Of a DNA stretch of 18,034 bases, positions 6,805 through 13,923 are shown one piece after another. The translations under genes and the position numbers were made by a program. The stretch's first letter is position 1, and the number at the start of each line of letters is the position of its first letter. This DNA is from an uncultured Amaricoccus sp. (GTDB lineage Bacteria > Pseudomonadota > Alphaproteobacteria > Rhodobacterales > Rhodobacteraceae): positions 1 through 18,034 of the forward strand of contig NZ_CALLYO010000271.1 in NCBI RefSeq assembly GCF_937858865.1, read 5' to 3'. The notes beneath the pieces are model-generated. The model made no database searches, was not told the origin of the DNA, and worked only from the letters and a program-made list of their open reading frames with translations.

Positions 6805-7949
6805 CCCGAACCCTTGCCGCAGCGGCGGCGCTGGCGATCCTCGCGGCCGCGGGCGCCGGGCCGGCGGCCGCCTGCGCGATCTGCCTCTCGGCGGTGTCGG
6901 TCAGCGCCGCCGACGAGCTCGACGCCGCCGACCGGGCCGTGCTCGCGGCGCCGGAGGGGGACGGGTTCAGCGTCGTCGCCGTGCTGAAGGGCGACGGCGC
7001 GGAAGGCGAGGCGATCCCGGCCTCGGCCCTCCTGCCGGCGCCCGCGCCAGGCCTCGCGCTCCTGCTTGTGCACAACGCCTTCACCGGCGGTTGGAAGAGC
7101 CTCGGCGCCGCCTTGCCTGAAAGCGCCGGCTGGCTGCGGCAGGTGGCGAACGCCCCGGCGCTCGCGCCCGACCCCGAGCATCCGCATCAGGCCGCAGCGG
7201 GGCCGGCCCTCGACGCGCGGCTCGCGCTGGCGCTTCCGCGGCTCGAGGACGCCGACCCGATGGTGGCGGAACTCGCCCACGACCAGGTCGCGCTCGCCCC
7301 CTACGCCGCGCTCCCGGCGCTCGCCGACGATCTCGACGCGGCGGAGATGCGCGGCTTCGTCGCCGCGCCGGGCGTCGGCTCGCGGCGCCCGGTCTACATC
7401 CTGCTGCTCGGCGCCGCCGGCGGCCCCGAGGACGCCGCGGCGATCGAGGCCCGGCTCGACGCCGGCCGGCGGGCGCATGACGCGACCGACCTGGCGGCGC
7501 TCATCGCCGCTGATCTCGAGCTGCGCGGACCGGAGCGCCTGCCCTGGGTCGAAGCGACCTATCTCGCCGACCGCGGGCGCGACCTCGCCGAGATCGAGGC
7601 GGCGCTGGCGGCGCTCGTGGTGCAGGGCGACGCCGACGCCACCGTGCCGCGGGCCGACATCGTCGCGGCGTTCCGCCGCTTCATCCGCGCCCGGCCGGGG
7701 ATGGCGGGTTTCGTCGCGCCCGAGCTTGCGCACTGGCAAGCCTGGGAGGCGAGCGGCGACTATGCGGCGCTGATCGAAGCCGGCGCGGTGCGGGATCCGG
7801 CCGAGGAATTCGCGATCCGCAGCTACCTCGCACAAAGCCCCGACCCGGCGGCGAAGGCGGCGCGGTCGCAATGCCCCCGCCCGAGACCCCGCCCCCGCCG
7901 CGCCGGCTCGCGGCGCGCCTCCTGCGCGACCCGCTGCTGCACTTCCTAG
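6801..7949 (+). CDS. Exported CxxC protein of unknown function (382 aa)
   Basis: The GTG at 6801 overlaps the DUF3604 stop by 4 nt. The product begins with a clear signal sequence, alanine- and leucine-rich to about residue 24 (GPAAACAIC). Cleavage before C25 would leave a CxxC pair (C25, C28) at the very N-terminus, a possible metal or redox site, although no lipobox is evident. The rest is helical and alanine-rich, with repeated ALP/LAD-type helices (residues 135-350) suggesting a superhelical, TPR/HEAT-like scaffold. I do not recognise a named family. The reading frame runs 79 nt into the prolyl isomerase gene; its last 25 or so residues (arginine- and proline-rich) are encoded in this overlap. 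Probably a periplasmic partner of the neighbouring metal proteins. Confidence 0.7.
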   Translation: MTRTLAAAAALAILAAAGAGPAAACAICLSAVSVSAADELDAADRAVLAAPEGDGFSVVAVLKGDGAEGEAIPASALLPAPAPGLALLLVHNAFTGGWKSLGAALPESAGWLRQVANAPALAPDPEHPHQAAAGPALDARLALALPRLEDADPMVAELAHDQVALAPYAALPALADDLDAAEMRGFVAAPGVGSRRPVYILLLGAAGGPEDAAAIEARLDAGRRAHDATDLAALIAADLELRGPERLPWVEATYLADRGRDLAEIEAALAALVVQGDADATVPRADIVAAFRRFIRARPGMAGFVAPELAHWQAWEASGDYAALIEAGAVRDPAEEFAIRSYLAQSPDPAAKAARSQCPRPRPRPRRAGSRRASCATRCCTS

Positions 7950-8821
7950 TCGCCGGCCTCGCGCTCTTCGTCGCCTACGACGCCTTCGCGCCCGAGGCGC
8001 AGCCTGCGGCCGATCCGATGCGGATCGAGCTGACCGCGGACGACATGAAGCAGCTGGCGCTGGCGCAGGTCGCCCAGGGCTTGCCCCTGCCCGACGGGCG
8101 GCAGCTCCAGGCCCTCGCCGAGCAGCGGGTGATGCAGCGCATCCTCGCGCGCGAGGCGGCGGCCTTCGGTCTCGACCGCGACGACGACGTTATCGAGCGG
8201 CGGCTGGCGCAGAAGATGGACTTCCTGCTCGCCGACCTGTCGCAGCTGAACCCGCCGACCCGCGACGAGCTCGCCGCCTGGTACGCCGACCATGCCGCCG
8301 AGTTCACCCAGCCGGCGCGGGCGAGCTTCCGCCATGTCTACTTTTCGCCCGACGGCCTGGGCGGCGCCGCAGCCGAGGCCGCCGCCGCCGCGGCGCTCCC
8401 GGCCATCGCCGGCCTGCCGGCTTCCTCGCCCGCCCTCGCCGGCGTCGGCGACCGCTTCATGTTCCAGGACTACTACGGCGGCCGCACCGCCGAGGCGGTC
8501 GGCAAGGAGTTCGGCCCGGAGTTCGCCGCGGCGGTCTTCGCCGAGATGCCGGGCACCTGGGCGGGGCCGATCCGCTCCGGCTACGGCTGGCACCTCGTCC
8601 ACCTCGACAGCCTCGAGCCGGCGCGCGTGCCGGCGCTCGACGAGATCGAGGCCGACGTCCGCGCCGCCTGGACCAACGCGCGCTACAAGGAGATCCGCGA
8701 GCGCGCCGAGGACGACATGCGCGCCCGCTATACCGTGGTGATCCCCGACCTCGACCCCGCCGACCTCGGCCTCGCCGCGCCGCGCGGGGCCAGCGCACCG
8801 GGCGCGGGGCTCGGCCAGTGA
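7871..8821 (+). CDS. Membrane-anchored PpiC-type peptidyl-prolyl isomerase (316 aa)
   Basis: A folding factor for exported proteins, probably tethered to the inner membrane with its catalytic part in the periplasm. After a proline-rich start, [20 protein letters not shown] (17-36) is a single membrane anchor. A SurA_N-like helical region spans about 55-145 (ELTADDMKQLALAQ, ALAEQRVMQRILARE). The parvulin domain spans about 150-248 (ASFRHVYFS; FGPEFAAAVFAEMPGTW; GPIRSGYGWHLVHLDS). The C-terminal 25 residues are low complexity. The ATG at 7871 lies inside the upstream gene; the conserved anchor motif starts only 16 codons later, so a later start is unlikely. The stop overlaps the next ATG (TGATG). 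The operon context suggests it folds the neighbouring exported proteins. Confidence 0.88.
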   Translation: MPPPETPPPPRRLAARLLRDPLLHFLVAGLALFVAYDAFAPEAQPAADPMRIELTADDMKQLALAQVAQGLPLPDGRQLQALAEQRVMQRILAREAAAFGLDRDDDVIERRLAQKMDFLLADLSQLNPPTRDELAAWYADHAAEFTQPARASFRHVYFSPDGLGGAAAEAAAAAALPAIAGLPASSPALAGVGDRFMFQDYYGGRTAEAVGKEFGPEFAAAVFAEMPGTWAGPIRSGYGWHLVHLDSLEPARVPALDEIEADVRAAWTNARYKEIRERAEDDMRARYTVVIPDLDPADLGLAAPRGASAPGAGLGQ

Positions 8822-9804
8822 TGCTCCGCGCGATCCTCGCCCTTCTCGCCGCCCTGCTCCTGGCGACCGGAGCGCGGGCGCACGAGGTAAGGCCCGCCTA
8901 TCTCCAGATCGACCAGACCGGCCCCGACCGCTACGCGGTGATCTGGCGGACGCCGCAGCTCTCGGGGATGCCGCTGCCGGTCGTGCTCGCCCTGCCGGAC
9001 GACGTGCGCACGATCAGCGGGCCGGGGACGCAGGAGATGCCGGGCTCGACGATCGAGCGGCGGATCGTCGAGGCGCCGGGCGGGCTCGCGGGCAAGCGCA
9101 TCGACTTCGTCGGGTTGCAGGCGACGATCACCGACGTGCTGGCGCGCGTTACCCTCGACGGACGGACGACGACGACGATGGTGCGGCCGTCGCAACCCTG
9201 GCTGAAGATCGCGGGCGAGCAATCGACGCTCGAACTTGCCGCGACCTATGTGCGCAACGGCATTGAGCACATCCTCTTCGGCTTCGACCACCTGCTCTTC
9301 GTCGCCTCGCTGATGCTGATCGTCCGCGACTGGCGGGTGATGGTGAAGACCATCACCGCCTTCACGGTGGCGCATTCGATCACGCTGGCGCTCGCGACCT
9401 TCGGCCTCGTCACTCTGCCCGCGAAGCCGGTCGAGGCGATGATCGCGCTGTCGATTATGCTCGTCTGCGTCGAGGCGGTGCGGCTGCGGCGCGGCGAGAC
9501 CAGCCTCGCCACCGACTGGCCCTGGCTCGTCGCCTTCGCCTTCGGGCTGCTGCACGGCTTCGGCTTCGCCGGCGCCCTCGTCGATCTCGGCCTGCCGAGC
9601 GCCGACATTCCGCTGGCGCTCCTCTTCTTCAACATCGGCGTCGAGATCGGCCAGCTCCTGTTCATCGCGGCGATCCTGGCGGTGGCGACCTCGATTCGCC
9701 GCATCTTCGCCGTCCCGCGCCACGCCCCGGTCGCCGCCGCCTACGCCATCGGCATTGTCGCCTCGTTCTGGTGCTTCGGCCGGCTCGACGCGATGTTCTT
9801 CTGA
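8821..9804 (+). CDS. HupE/UreJ_2-family membrane protein (327 aa)
   Basis: A predicted metal permease or metal-sensing membrane protein. A signal peptide ends at ARA (residue 20), leaving mature HEVRPAYLQ. A soluble periplasmic domain spans about 21-135, followed by about six membrane helices. Metal-motif residues: H150-x5-D156H157 (HILFGFDH), the same HX5DH pattern known to be essential in the nickel permease HupE; FTVAHS at 182-186; GLLHGFGFAG at 242-251, standing where HupE has FHGxxHGxE. I chose ATG 8821 (TGATG coupling to the isomerase); GTG 8818 immediately before is possible. The gene ends 15 nt before the next HupE gene. The transported ion is not determined; nickel, cobalt or copper are candidates by family. 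Confidence 0.85.
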   Translation: MLRAILALLAALLLATGARAHEVRPAYLQIDQTGPDRYAVIWRTPQLSGMPLPVVLALPDDVRTISGPGTQEMPGSTIERRIVEAPGGLAGKRIDFVGLQATITDVLARVTLDGRTTTTMVRPSQPWLKIAGEQSTLELAATYVRNGIEHILFGFDHLLFVASLMLIVRDWRVMVKTITAFTVAHSITLALATFGLVTLPAKPVEAMIALSIMLVCVEAVRLRRGETSLATDWPWLVAFAFGLLHGFGFAGALVDLGLPSADIPLALLFFNIGVEIGQLLFIAAILAVATSIRRIFAVPRHAPVAAAYAIGIVASFWCFGRLDAMFF

Positions 9805-9819
9805 AGGAGACCTCCACGG

Positions 9820-10410
9820 ATGACGAGAACGCTTCGCCACGCGATCCTGTCCGTCGCCCTTCTTGCTGCGGGGCCGGCGCTCGCCCACACCGGCGCCGGG
9901 GGCGACATCGGCGGCTTCGGCAGCGGCTTCCTGCACCCGATGCTCGGGCCCGACCATGTCATCGCCATGGTGGCGGTCGGCCTCTGGGGCGTCTTCCTCG
10001 GGGCACCGGCGATCTGGGTGCTGCCGATCGTATTTCCCCTCGTCATGGCGCTCGGCGGCGCCTTCGGGATGATCGGCGTGCCGCTGCCGGCGGTCGAGAC
10101 CGGGATCGCCCTCTCCGCCGTGGTTCTCGGCCTCTGCGTGCTCCTCGCGCTGAAGCCGCCGCTGCCCGTCGCCGCGGTGATCGTCGGCGCCTTCGCGATC
10201 TTCCACGGCTACGCCCACGGCACCGAGATGCCCGAGGCCGCGTCCGCGGTCTCCTACGCCCTCGGCTTCGTCATCGCCACCGGCCTCCTCCATCTCGCCG
10301 GCATCCTTTTCGGCGGCCTCGCCCGCTGGGATGCCGGCCGCATCGCGGTCCGCACCGCCGGCGGGCTGATCGCACTCGCCGGCGGGGCATTTCTGACCGG
10401 CCTCGCTTGA
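9820..10410 (+). CDS. HupE/UreJ-family metal permease (196 aa)
   Basis: This short six-helix membrane protein carries both signatures reported for HupE nickel permeases: HX5DH (H39PMLGPDH46) and FHGX[AV]HGXE (F128HGYAHGTE136). A signal peptide (residues 1-22, ending PALA) would leave a mature N-terminal histidine (HTGAGGDIGG). The usual length is 190-210 aa, so it is complete. A strong AAGGAG ribosome site overlaps the preceding stop. Its TGA overlaps a TTG start of the next gene by 4 nt. It likely moves Ni2+ or Co2+ inward; no hydrogenase or urease genes are in the window, so its use there is unproved. I give no symbol because hupE usually means a hydrogenase-linked locus. Confidence 0.88.
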   Translation: MTRTLRHAILSVALLAAGPALAHTGAGGDIGGFGSGFLHPMLGPDHVIAMVAVGLWGVFLGAPAIWVLPIVFPLVMALGGAFGMIGVPLPAVETGIALSAVVLGLCVLLALKPPLPVAAVIVGAFAIFHGYAHGTEMPEAASAVSYALGFVIATGLLHLAGILFGGLARWDAGRIAVRTAGGLIALAGGAFLTGLA

Positions 10411-10994
10411 GGCGCGCCGCCACCGCGGGCCTCGTCCTCCTCCCGGCCCCCGCCGCCGCCCACGGGATGCTGCAGGGCGTCGGCGACGTCTACGCCGGGC
10501 TGCTGCACCCGCTGGTCGTCCCGGCCGAGGCGCTCGCCCTCGTGGCCGCCGCCCTGCTGCTCGGCGCCTCCGGCCGCGCGGCCTGCCGCGCCGGCCTGCC
10601 CGTCCTCGCGGCGGGGCTTGCCCTGGGCCTCGCCCTCGGCCGGTTCGCGCCTCCGTCCCTCGCAACCCCGGCGCTCCTCGCGACCGCCTTTCTCGCCGCC
10701 GCCCCCGTCACCGCCGGCCTCCGCCTTTCGCCGCCGCTGGCCGCCCTCATCGCCGCGCTCGCCGGCCTCGCCGTCGGGATAGACGCCCAACCCGACCCCG
10801 GAACCCTTCGCCAGACCCTCACCGCCGCCGCTGCGACGCTCTTCGGCGCCACCGCCATCGCCGTCATCGTCGCCGCGCTCGTCCTCGGGCGCGAGCAAAG
10901 CTGGCAGCGGATCGCCGTGCGCGTGGCGGCCTCATGGATCACCGCCAGCGCGATCCTTTATTTCGCGTGGCTCGCCACTTCCGCGCCGACCTGA
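10407..10994 (+). CDS. Third HupE-like membrane protein, metal motifs lost (195 aa)
   Basis: It starts at TTG 10407, overlapping the HupE stop (TTGA); no better start fits, because the signal-like segment (LVLLPAPAAAHG) begins within ten codons. Cleavage after PAAA would again leave an N-terminal histidine. Residues 26-52 (GDVYAGLLHPLVVPAEALAL) align by eye with the first HupE helix, but HX5DH has become HX5AE, and FHGxxHGxE is absent (GIDAQPDPG stands in that region). Four to six hydrophobic segments follow. It is probably an inactive or regulatory paralogue, or a partner subunit of the complete HupE. The gene ends the operon; no strong terminator hairpin is visible after 10994. Confidence 0.7.
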   Translation: MRRAATAGLVLLPAPAAAHGMLQGVGDVYAGLLHPLVVPAEALALVAAALLLGASGRAACRAGLPVLAAGLALGLALGRFAPPSLATPALLATAFLAAAPVTAGLRLSPPLAALIAALAGLAVGIDAQPDPGTLRQTLTAAAATLFGATAIAVIVAALVLGREQSWQRIAVRVAASWITASAILYFAWLATSAPT

Positions 10995-11214
10995 ACCTGA
11001 ACCGCGCGAGGCTTGGAGGCCTTGCAGGAACACTGACGGCACATCCACGCTGTGCGTGAAGTGGCTTTCGGAAGCGGCAGTGAAAGGAGACCGTCTCGCA
11101 CCGGCTGGTCCGGTCGGGATTGGTGGGCGGAGTGGGGCACCTCGAAGCACCGGTAGGTGGCTGCTCGCACGCTGCTCCCGCTGTGCGCGGGCAAAGCCGC
11201 AGTTCTTCAGAGCG
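10995..11214. other. Intergenic after the HupE operon
   Basis: No gene is supported here. An imperfect inverted sequence (aggcttggaggcct, about 11010-11023) could form a weak hairpin but lacks a T-run. The next stretch, 11215-11457, is the left copy of the large direct repeat. Confidence 0.4.
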
Positions 11215-11335
11215 GGAGTCCGTTGGTGCTCCGGGCGGCAGGCGTTCACCACCGGAAGGACCGCCGATCCGACAAGGAAATCAAGCACCCTCGCCCGGAC
11301 GACCGGAACTCAACCAGAACGGGACGTGAACTGCG

Positions 11336-11357
11336 AGGGCAGAAAAAGGGCAGAAAA
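11336..11357. repeat. Two tandem 11-bp units (AGGGCAGAAAA)
   Basis: The unit AGGGCAGAAAA occurs twice without spacing in this copy of the end repeat and three times in the right copy (17900-17932). Direct repeats close to an attachment core are typical of integrase arm-type sites; that role is inferred. Confidence 0.55.
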
Positions 11358-11413
11358 TGGCGGAGCGAACGAAACGTGCCCGCAACTTCTCTTGTGATTT
11401 CAGGATGTTAGGC

Positions 11414-11457
11414 TGGCTGGGGAACCTGGATTCGAACCAGGACTAACGGAGTCAGAG
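11414..11457 (-). pseudogene. tRNA-Gln(CUG) 3'-half remnant, attachment-site core
   Basis: Read on the minus strand this gives the T arm (CCTGGTTCGAATCCAGG), the 3' acceptor strand TTCCCCA, the discriminator G and an encoded CCA (11414-11416). Identity with the copy at 17989-18034 covers the anticodon loop (CTCTGAC) and stops there. Beyond it, the sequence (cccaacactag in plus-strand order) cannot pair as the anticodon stem with TCCGT, so the 5' half of a tRNA is absent. This is the 3' fragment left by integration into a tRNA gene. Confidence 0.8.
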
Positions 11458-11493
11458 CCCAACACTAGCCTTTGAATTCTTTTGACTATTTCA

Positions 11494-11510
11494 GCAAACG
11501 TTTGCAAACG
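11494..11510. promoter_or_regulatory. Palindrome GCAAACGTTTGC with overlapping half-site
   Basis: A perfect 12-bp palindrome (11494-11505) is followed by a second GCAAACG (11504-11510), so the half-site occurs twice directly and once inverted. It sits 37 nt inside the island's left core and about 110 nt before the AraC start. An operator for the AraC gene or an end-binding site is possible. Confidence 0.35.
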
Positions 11511-11617
11511 GCACTACCGAGCGTACCCCAAGCGGACACTCCGGCTGACACTTGCGCTTGCGCGTTTCGACGATGAGAACAACGGTCTCGTGATCCTGCG
11601 TTGAGGTTGTCCTGAAG

Positions 11618-12700
11618 GTGAAGCGGTCCTCTACCCATTTTCCATCTGTCGCGAGAAAGCTCCCGTTGGCCGTCCTGAGCGAAGGCCCCCCGGTCATCTC
11701 GGTGACTGCGCTGGCCGGCCTGTCCGGAGCGGTGCGAGAGCTGTTCGGCGACAAGGTGCTCCGGCAGGCGAAACATGCGGCGATGCTCGACATCGAGATG
11801 ATCGAGGATCAGGAATGCTTCATCCCGCAGCTGAGCATGACGGCCTTTCTTGAGACCATCGAGCGGCGCTCGGGCGAGGAGCACTTCGGATTGCTCGTCG
11901 CGCCTCACGTCACCCTGGCCAACTACGGCTGGTGGGGTCGCTATGTCCTCGCGGCCGAGGATCTCGGCGCGGCCATCGCACGCGCGGTTTCCACGCTCCG
12001 CTACCACAGCACCGGCGACCGGATGGAGATCGCACGCGAGGGCGAAGTGGCGCGTCTCAGCTACTTCAACGCCGAGCGCGGACAGCCCGGTTACCTCTCC
12101 ATCGCCTGCGGCACCGCGGCTGCGATGATCAGCCTCTTCCGCGCGTTCCTTCCCCCCGACTGGCGCCCGCGACGGATCGAGCTGGACGTTCCCAGATCAT
12201 GGGCGGCCTCCCGATTCGAGGAGACCTTCTCCTGCCCGGTCGAGTTCGACGCCGGCGCCGTGTCCGTCTGCTTCGATGGAGATCTGCTCGACCGTCCGGC
12301 GACGAGGCGGACGGAGCTCGACGTCATCACCATCGAGGATGTGGCGCGCGCCCGCCTGGGACCCGAGAGGATCGACAGTTTCAATGGGGTCGTCCTCGGG
12401 CACATCTGGGCACAGGTTCTGGCGGGAGAGGTGTCGGCCGACAGCACCGCCCAGGCGCTCGGGACGAGCGTGCGCTCGCTCCAGCGCGCGCTTCACCGCG
12501 ATGGCGCCGAGTTCCGCGATCTGGTGAGCATGGTCCGGGCAACGCGCGCCAAGGAGCTGCTGAAAGGAACCAGGTCCTCCATCACCGATATCTCGATACA
12601 GCTCGGTTACTCGGCGCCTGCGAACTTCGCGCGCGCGTTTCGCAAGGCGACCGGACTGGCGCCGCAGGATTTCCGGAGGCGGGTCGCGCCGAGCGGGTAG
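11618..12700 (+). CDS. AraC-family transcriptional regulator (OruR-like, 360 aa)
   Basis: A probable activator of the neighbouring exported-protein genes. Residues about 30-215 match the arabinose-binding-like N-terminal domain found in OruR-type AraC proteins (VTALAGLSGAVRELFGD at the start, a segment FGLLVAPHVTLANYGWWG, and a later LDVPRSWAASRFEETFSCPV). The C-terminal double helix-turn-helix spans about 255-355: first HTH around STAQALGTSVRSLQRALHRD, second around ITDISIQLGYSAPANFARAF, ending GLAPQDFRRRV. The GTG at 11618 is the earliest start; about 20 residues before the conserved domain are weak, so a slightly later start is possible. It converges with the minus-strand cluster (47-nt gap). 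Its effector is unknown. Candidate targets are the identical 18-bp boxes at 4364 and 17556. Confidence 0.88.
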   Translation: MKRSSTHFPSVARKLPLAVLSEGPPVISVTALAGLSGAVRELFGDKVLRQAKHAAMLDIEMIEDQECFIPQLSMTAFLETIERRSGEEHFGLLVAPHVTLANYGWWGRYVLAAEDLGAAIARAVSTLRYHSTGDRMEIAREGEVARLSYFNAERGQPGYLSIACGTAAAMISLFRAFLPPDWRPRRIELDVPRSWAASRFEETFSCPVEFDAGAVSVCFDGDLLDRPATRRTELDVITIEDVARARLGPERIDSFNGVVLGHIWAQVLAGEVSADSTAQALGTSVRSLQRALHRDGAEFRDLVSMVRATRAKELLKGTRSSITDISIQLGYSAPANFARAFRKATGLAPQDFRRRVAPSG

Positions 12701-12747
12701 CGCGTCAGCGCATCGAGACATCAAACGCCGTCAAACGATCGCCGCGC

Positions 12748-13716
12748 CTACATCTTGCGGTGCGCGAGGGCGGACAGCGGGAGATCGACGGTCAGGAAAA
12801 CGCTGCCGCCCTCGGTCCGGTTCTGCACGCCGAACTCGTAGTAGCCGCGGAGGTTGGCGTAGATCGTCGTCCCGCCGGCGTCGAAGTTGTAGCCGACCTG
12901 TGGTCCGACGGCGAAGGTCCGGCTCTCGACATTGCCGAACGCCTCCGGCTGGCCCTCGTCCGGCGTGAGTTGCAGGTAGGCGTAGCCGACTGCGCCGACG
13001 AAGAGCTGCTGGTTCAGGAAGCGCGAGACGCCGATGTCGAGGTGCGAATCGATGCCGCTCGTGTAGTCCGTGTCGGGGTTCTCGAAGTTGTAGGTCAGCC
13101 CGGCGGTGGCCGAGAATTCCCAGCCCGTCTTGGTGTTCAGGTAGGTATACGACCCGCCGGCATCGACGGCGGCATGGCCGAGCCCGAGGTTCGACAGCCG
13201 GTCGGGATCGTAGGCGCCGACCGGAATGTTGCCGGTCAGGTAGGTCATCCAGTTGTGCACGCCCTTGCTCCAGAAGAGCTGCGCCATCGGATAGAGGTCG
13301 CCGAAGCCGCTCGCCTCGTCGGCGCGGCTCGCGGCGTGCGCGCCGAGCCCGACGTCGGCGGAGGTCCGGCTCCATCCGGGGAAGAAGGTCAGCGAGAAGC
13401 TCGGACGTGCCCCGAGGAAGGTGGAGTGCGGCGTCCATGTCGGGGTGAGGAACTGCGCGGCGAAGTCGCTGTCGAGACCGAAGCTCGCCTGGCCGCCGCG
13501 GTTCAGCGCCTTGGACGCCCCGGCGCTCCCGGAATAGTAATAGGTCTGCATCGGCAGCGAGAACCCGGGGTCCGGCGCGATGGCGGCGAAGCTCGCATAC
13601 TGCCCGGGTAGCCAGAAGCTCACGCCGCCCTCGTCGGCCAGGGCCACGGTCGCCGCGAAGGGCAGGGCGACAAGGCCGGCAAGCACCGTGTCCCGCGAGC
13701 CCTTCCCGAGGTTCAT
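12748..13716 (-). CDS. Outer-membrane protein of the phenol-degradation MetA/SphA type (322 aa)
   Basis: A likely beta-barrel channel for hydrophobic substrates. A signal peptide ends at VALA-DEGG (residue 27). The mature start GGVSFWLPGQYASFAAI, followed by aromatic-rich alternating strands (SFSLTFFPGW, NWMTYLTGNIPVGAYDP, GWEFSATAGLTYNFENPDTDY, VGAVGYAYLQL), is typical of the MetA-pathway transporter family. I chose the ATG at 13716, which directly precedes the signal peptide; the frame is open 67 codons further, but that part is low-complexity and basic. There is no clear ribosome site of its own, but a 14-codon upstream ORF with a good site overlaps its start (ATGA). It follows the DUF1254 gene by 207 nt. 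The C-terminus (ALAHRKM) lacks the usual terminal aromatic. Confidence 0.8.
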   Translation of the reverse strand: MNLGKGSRDTVLAGLVALPFAATVALADEGGVSFWLPGQYASFAAIAPDPGFSLPMQTYYYSGSAGASKALNRGGQASFGLDSDFAAQFLTPTWTPHSTFLGARPSFSLTFFPGWSRTSADVGLGAHAASRADEASGFGDLYPMAQLFWSKGVHNWMTYLTGNIPVGAYDPDRLSNLGLGHAAVDAGGSYTYLNTKTGWEFSATAGLTYNFENPDTDYTSGIDSHLDIGVSRFLNQQLFVGAVGYAYLQLTPDEGQPEAFGNVESRTFAVGPQVGYNFDAGGTTIYANLRGYYEFGVQNRTEGGSVFLTVDLPLSALAHRKM

Positions 13717-13757
13717 GTCGCGGGCAGGGCGTTCTCGGGTGGCTCGCCGAACGTCAT
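13713..13757 (-). CDS. Possible leader peptide MTFGEPPENALPAT
   Basis: A 14-codon ORF starts at ATG 13757 with GAAGG about 10 nt upstream and ends in a TGA that overlaps the ATG of the outer-membrane protein gene (ATGA). The downstream gene has no evident ribosome site, so re-initiation after this ORF would explain its translation. Nothing in the peptide suggests attenuation. It could be a chance ORF. Confidence 0.3.
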   Translation of the reverse strand: MTFGEPPENALPAT

Positions 13758-13923
13758 GTAGTGACACCTTCTTCACGGCTCTGCGCGAGGGAAGAAAGTC
13801 CGACGAGGCCGATCGTTCGCAAGCGGCGGCCGGGCCGTCCGAGCGGCTTGCGCACCTTCTACGGTCTCTCTTGCCGATAACCCGTATCCGGCCTCCGACG
13901 GCCGCGGCGCCGCGCATCCCCCG
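13717..13923. other. Intergenic between DUF1254 and MetA-type genes
   Basis: Apart from the leader ORF at 13713-13757, I see no gene here. The minus-strand frame of the MetA-type gene remains open but encodes basic, low-complexity sequence. No clear terminator or promoter is visible; the two genes are probably co-transcribed. Confidence 0.4.

Larger units (their letters stand above)
11215..11457. repeat. Large direct repeat, left copy (island right-end sequence plus tRNA-Gln 3' half)
   Basis: This block is an imperfect direct repeat of 17779-18032, highly similar by eye. It begins GGAGTCCGTTGGTG in both copies and ends at GTCAGAG in the anticodon-loop region of a minus-strand tRNA-Gln. The main length difference is one 11-bp unit. 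The final 44 bp are the tRNA 3' half. Such a repeat is expected when islands with the same end sequence insert in tandem at one tRNA. Confidence 0.85.

Noticed and set aside
8728..10665. 645-codon minus-strand ORF opposite the isomerase and HupE genes
   Set aside because: Low-complexity Arg/Gly/Glu sequence, antisense to several genes with clear motifs; a GC artefact.
11486..12007. Minus-strand ORF between the tRNA remnant and the AraC gene
   Set aside because: Mostly antisense to the AraC N-terminal domain; no recognisable features in the remaining 130 nt.
12701..12747. Possible bidirectional terminator between the AraC gene and the MetA-type gene
   Set aside because: Only a 4-bp GCGC stem is visible and there is no T-run; too weak to annotate.
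11932..13611. 559-codon plus-strand ORF spanning the end of the AraC gene and the MetA-type gene
   Set aside because: It overlaps the AraC gene out of frame and is antisense to the MetA-type gene; the composition is unlike a protein.
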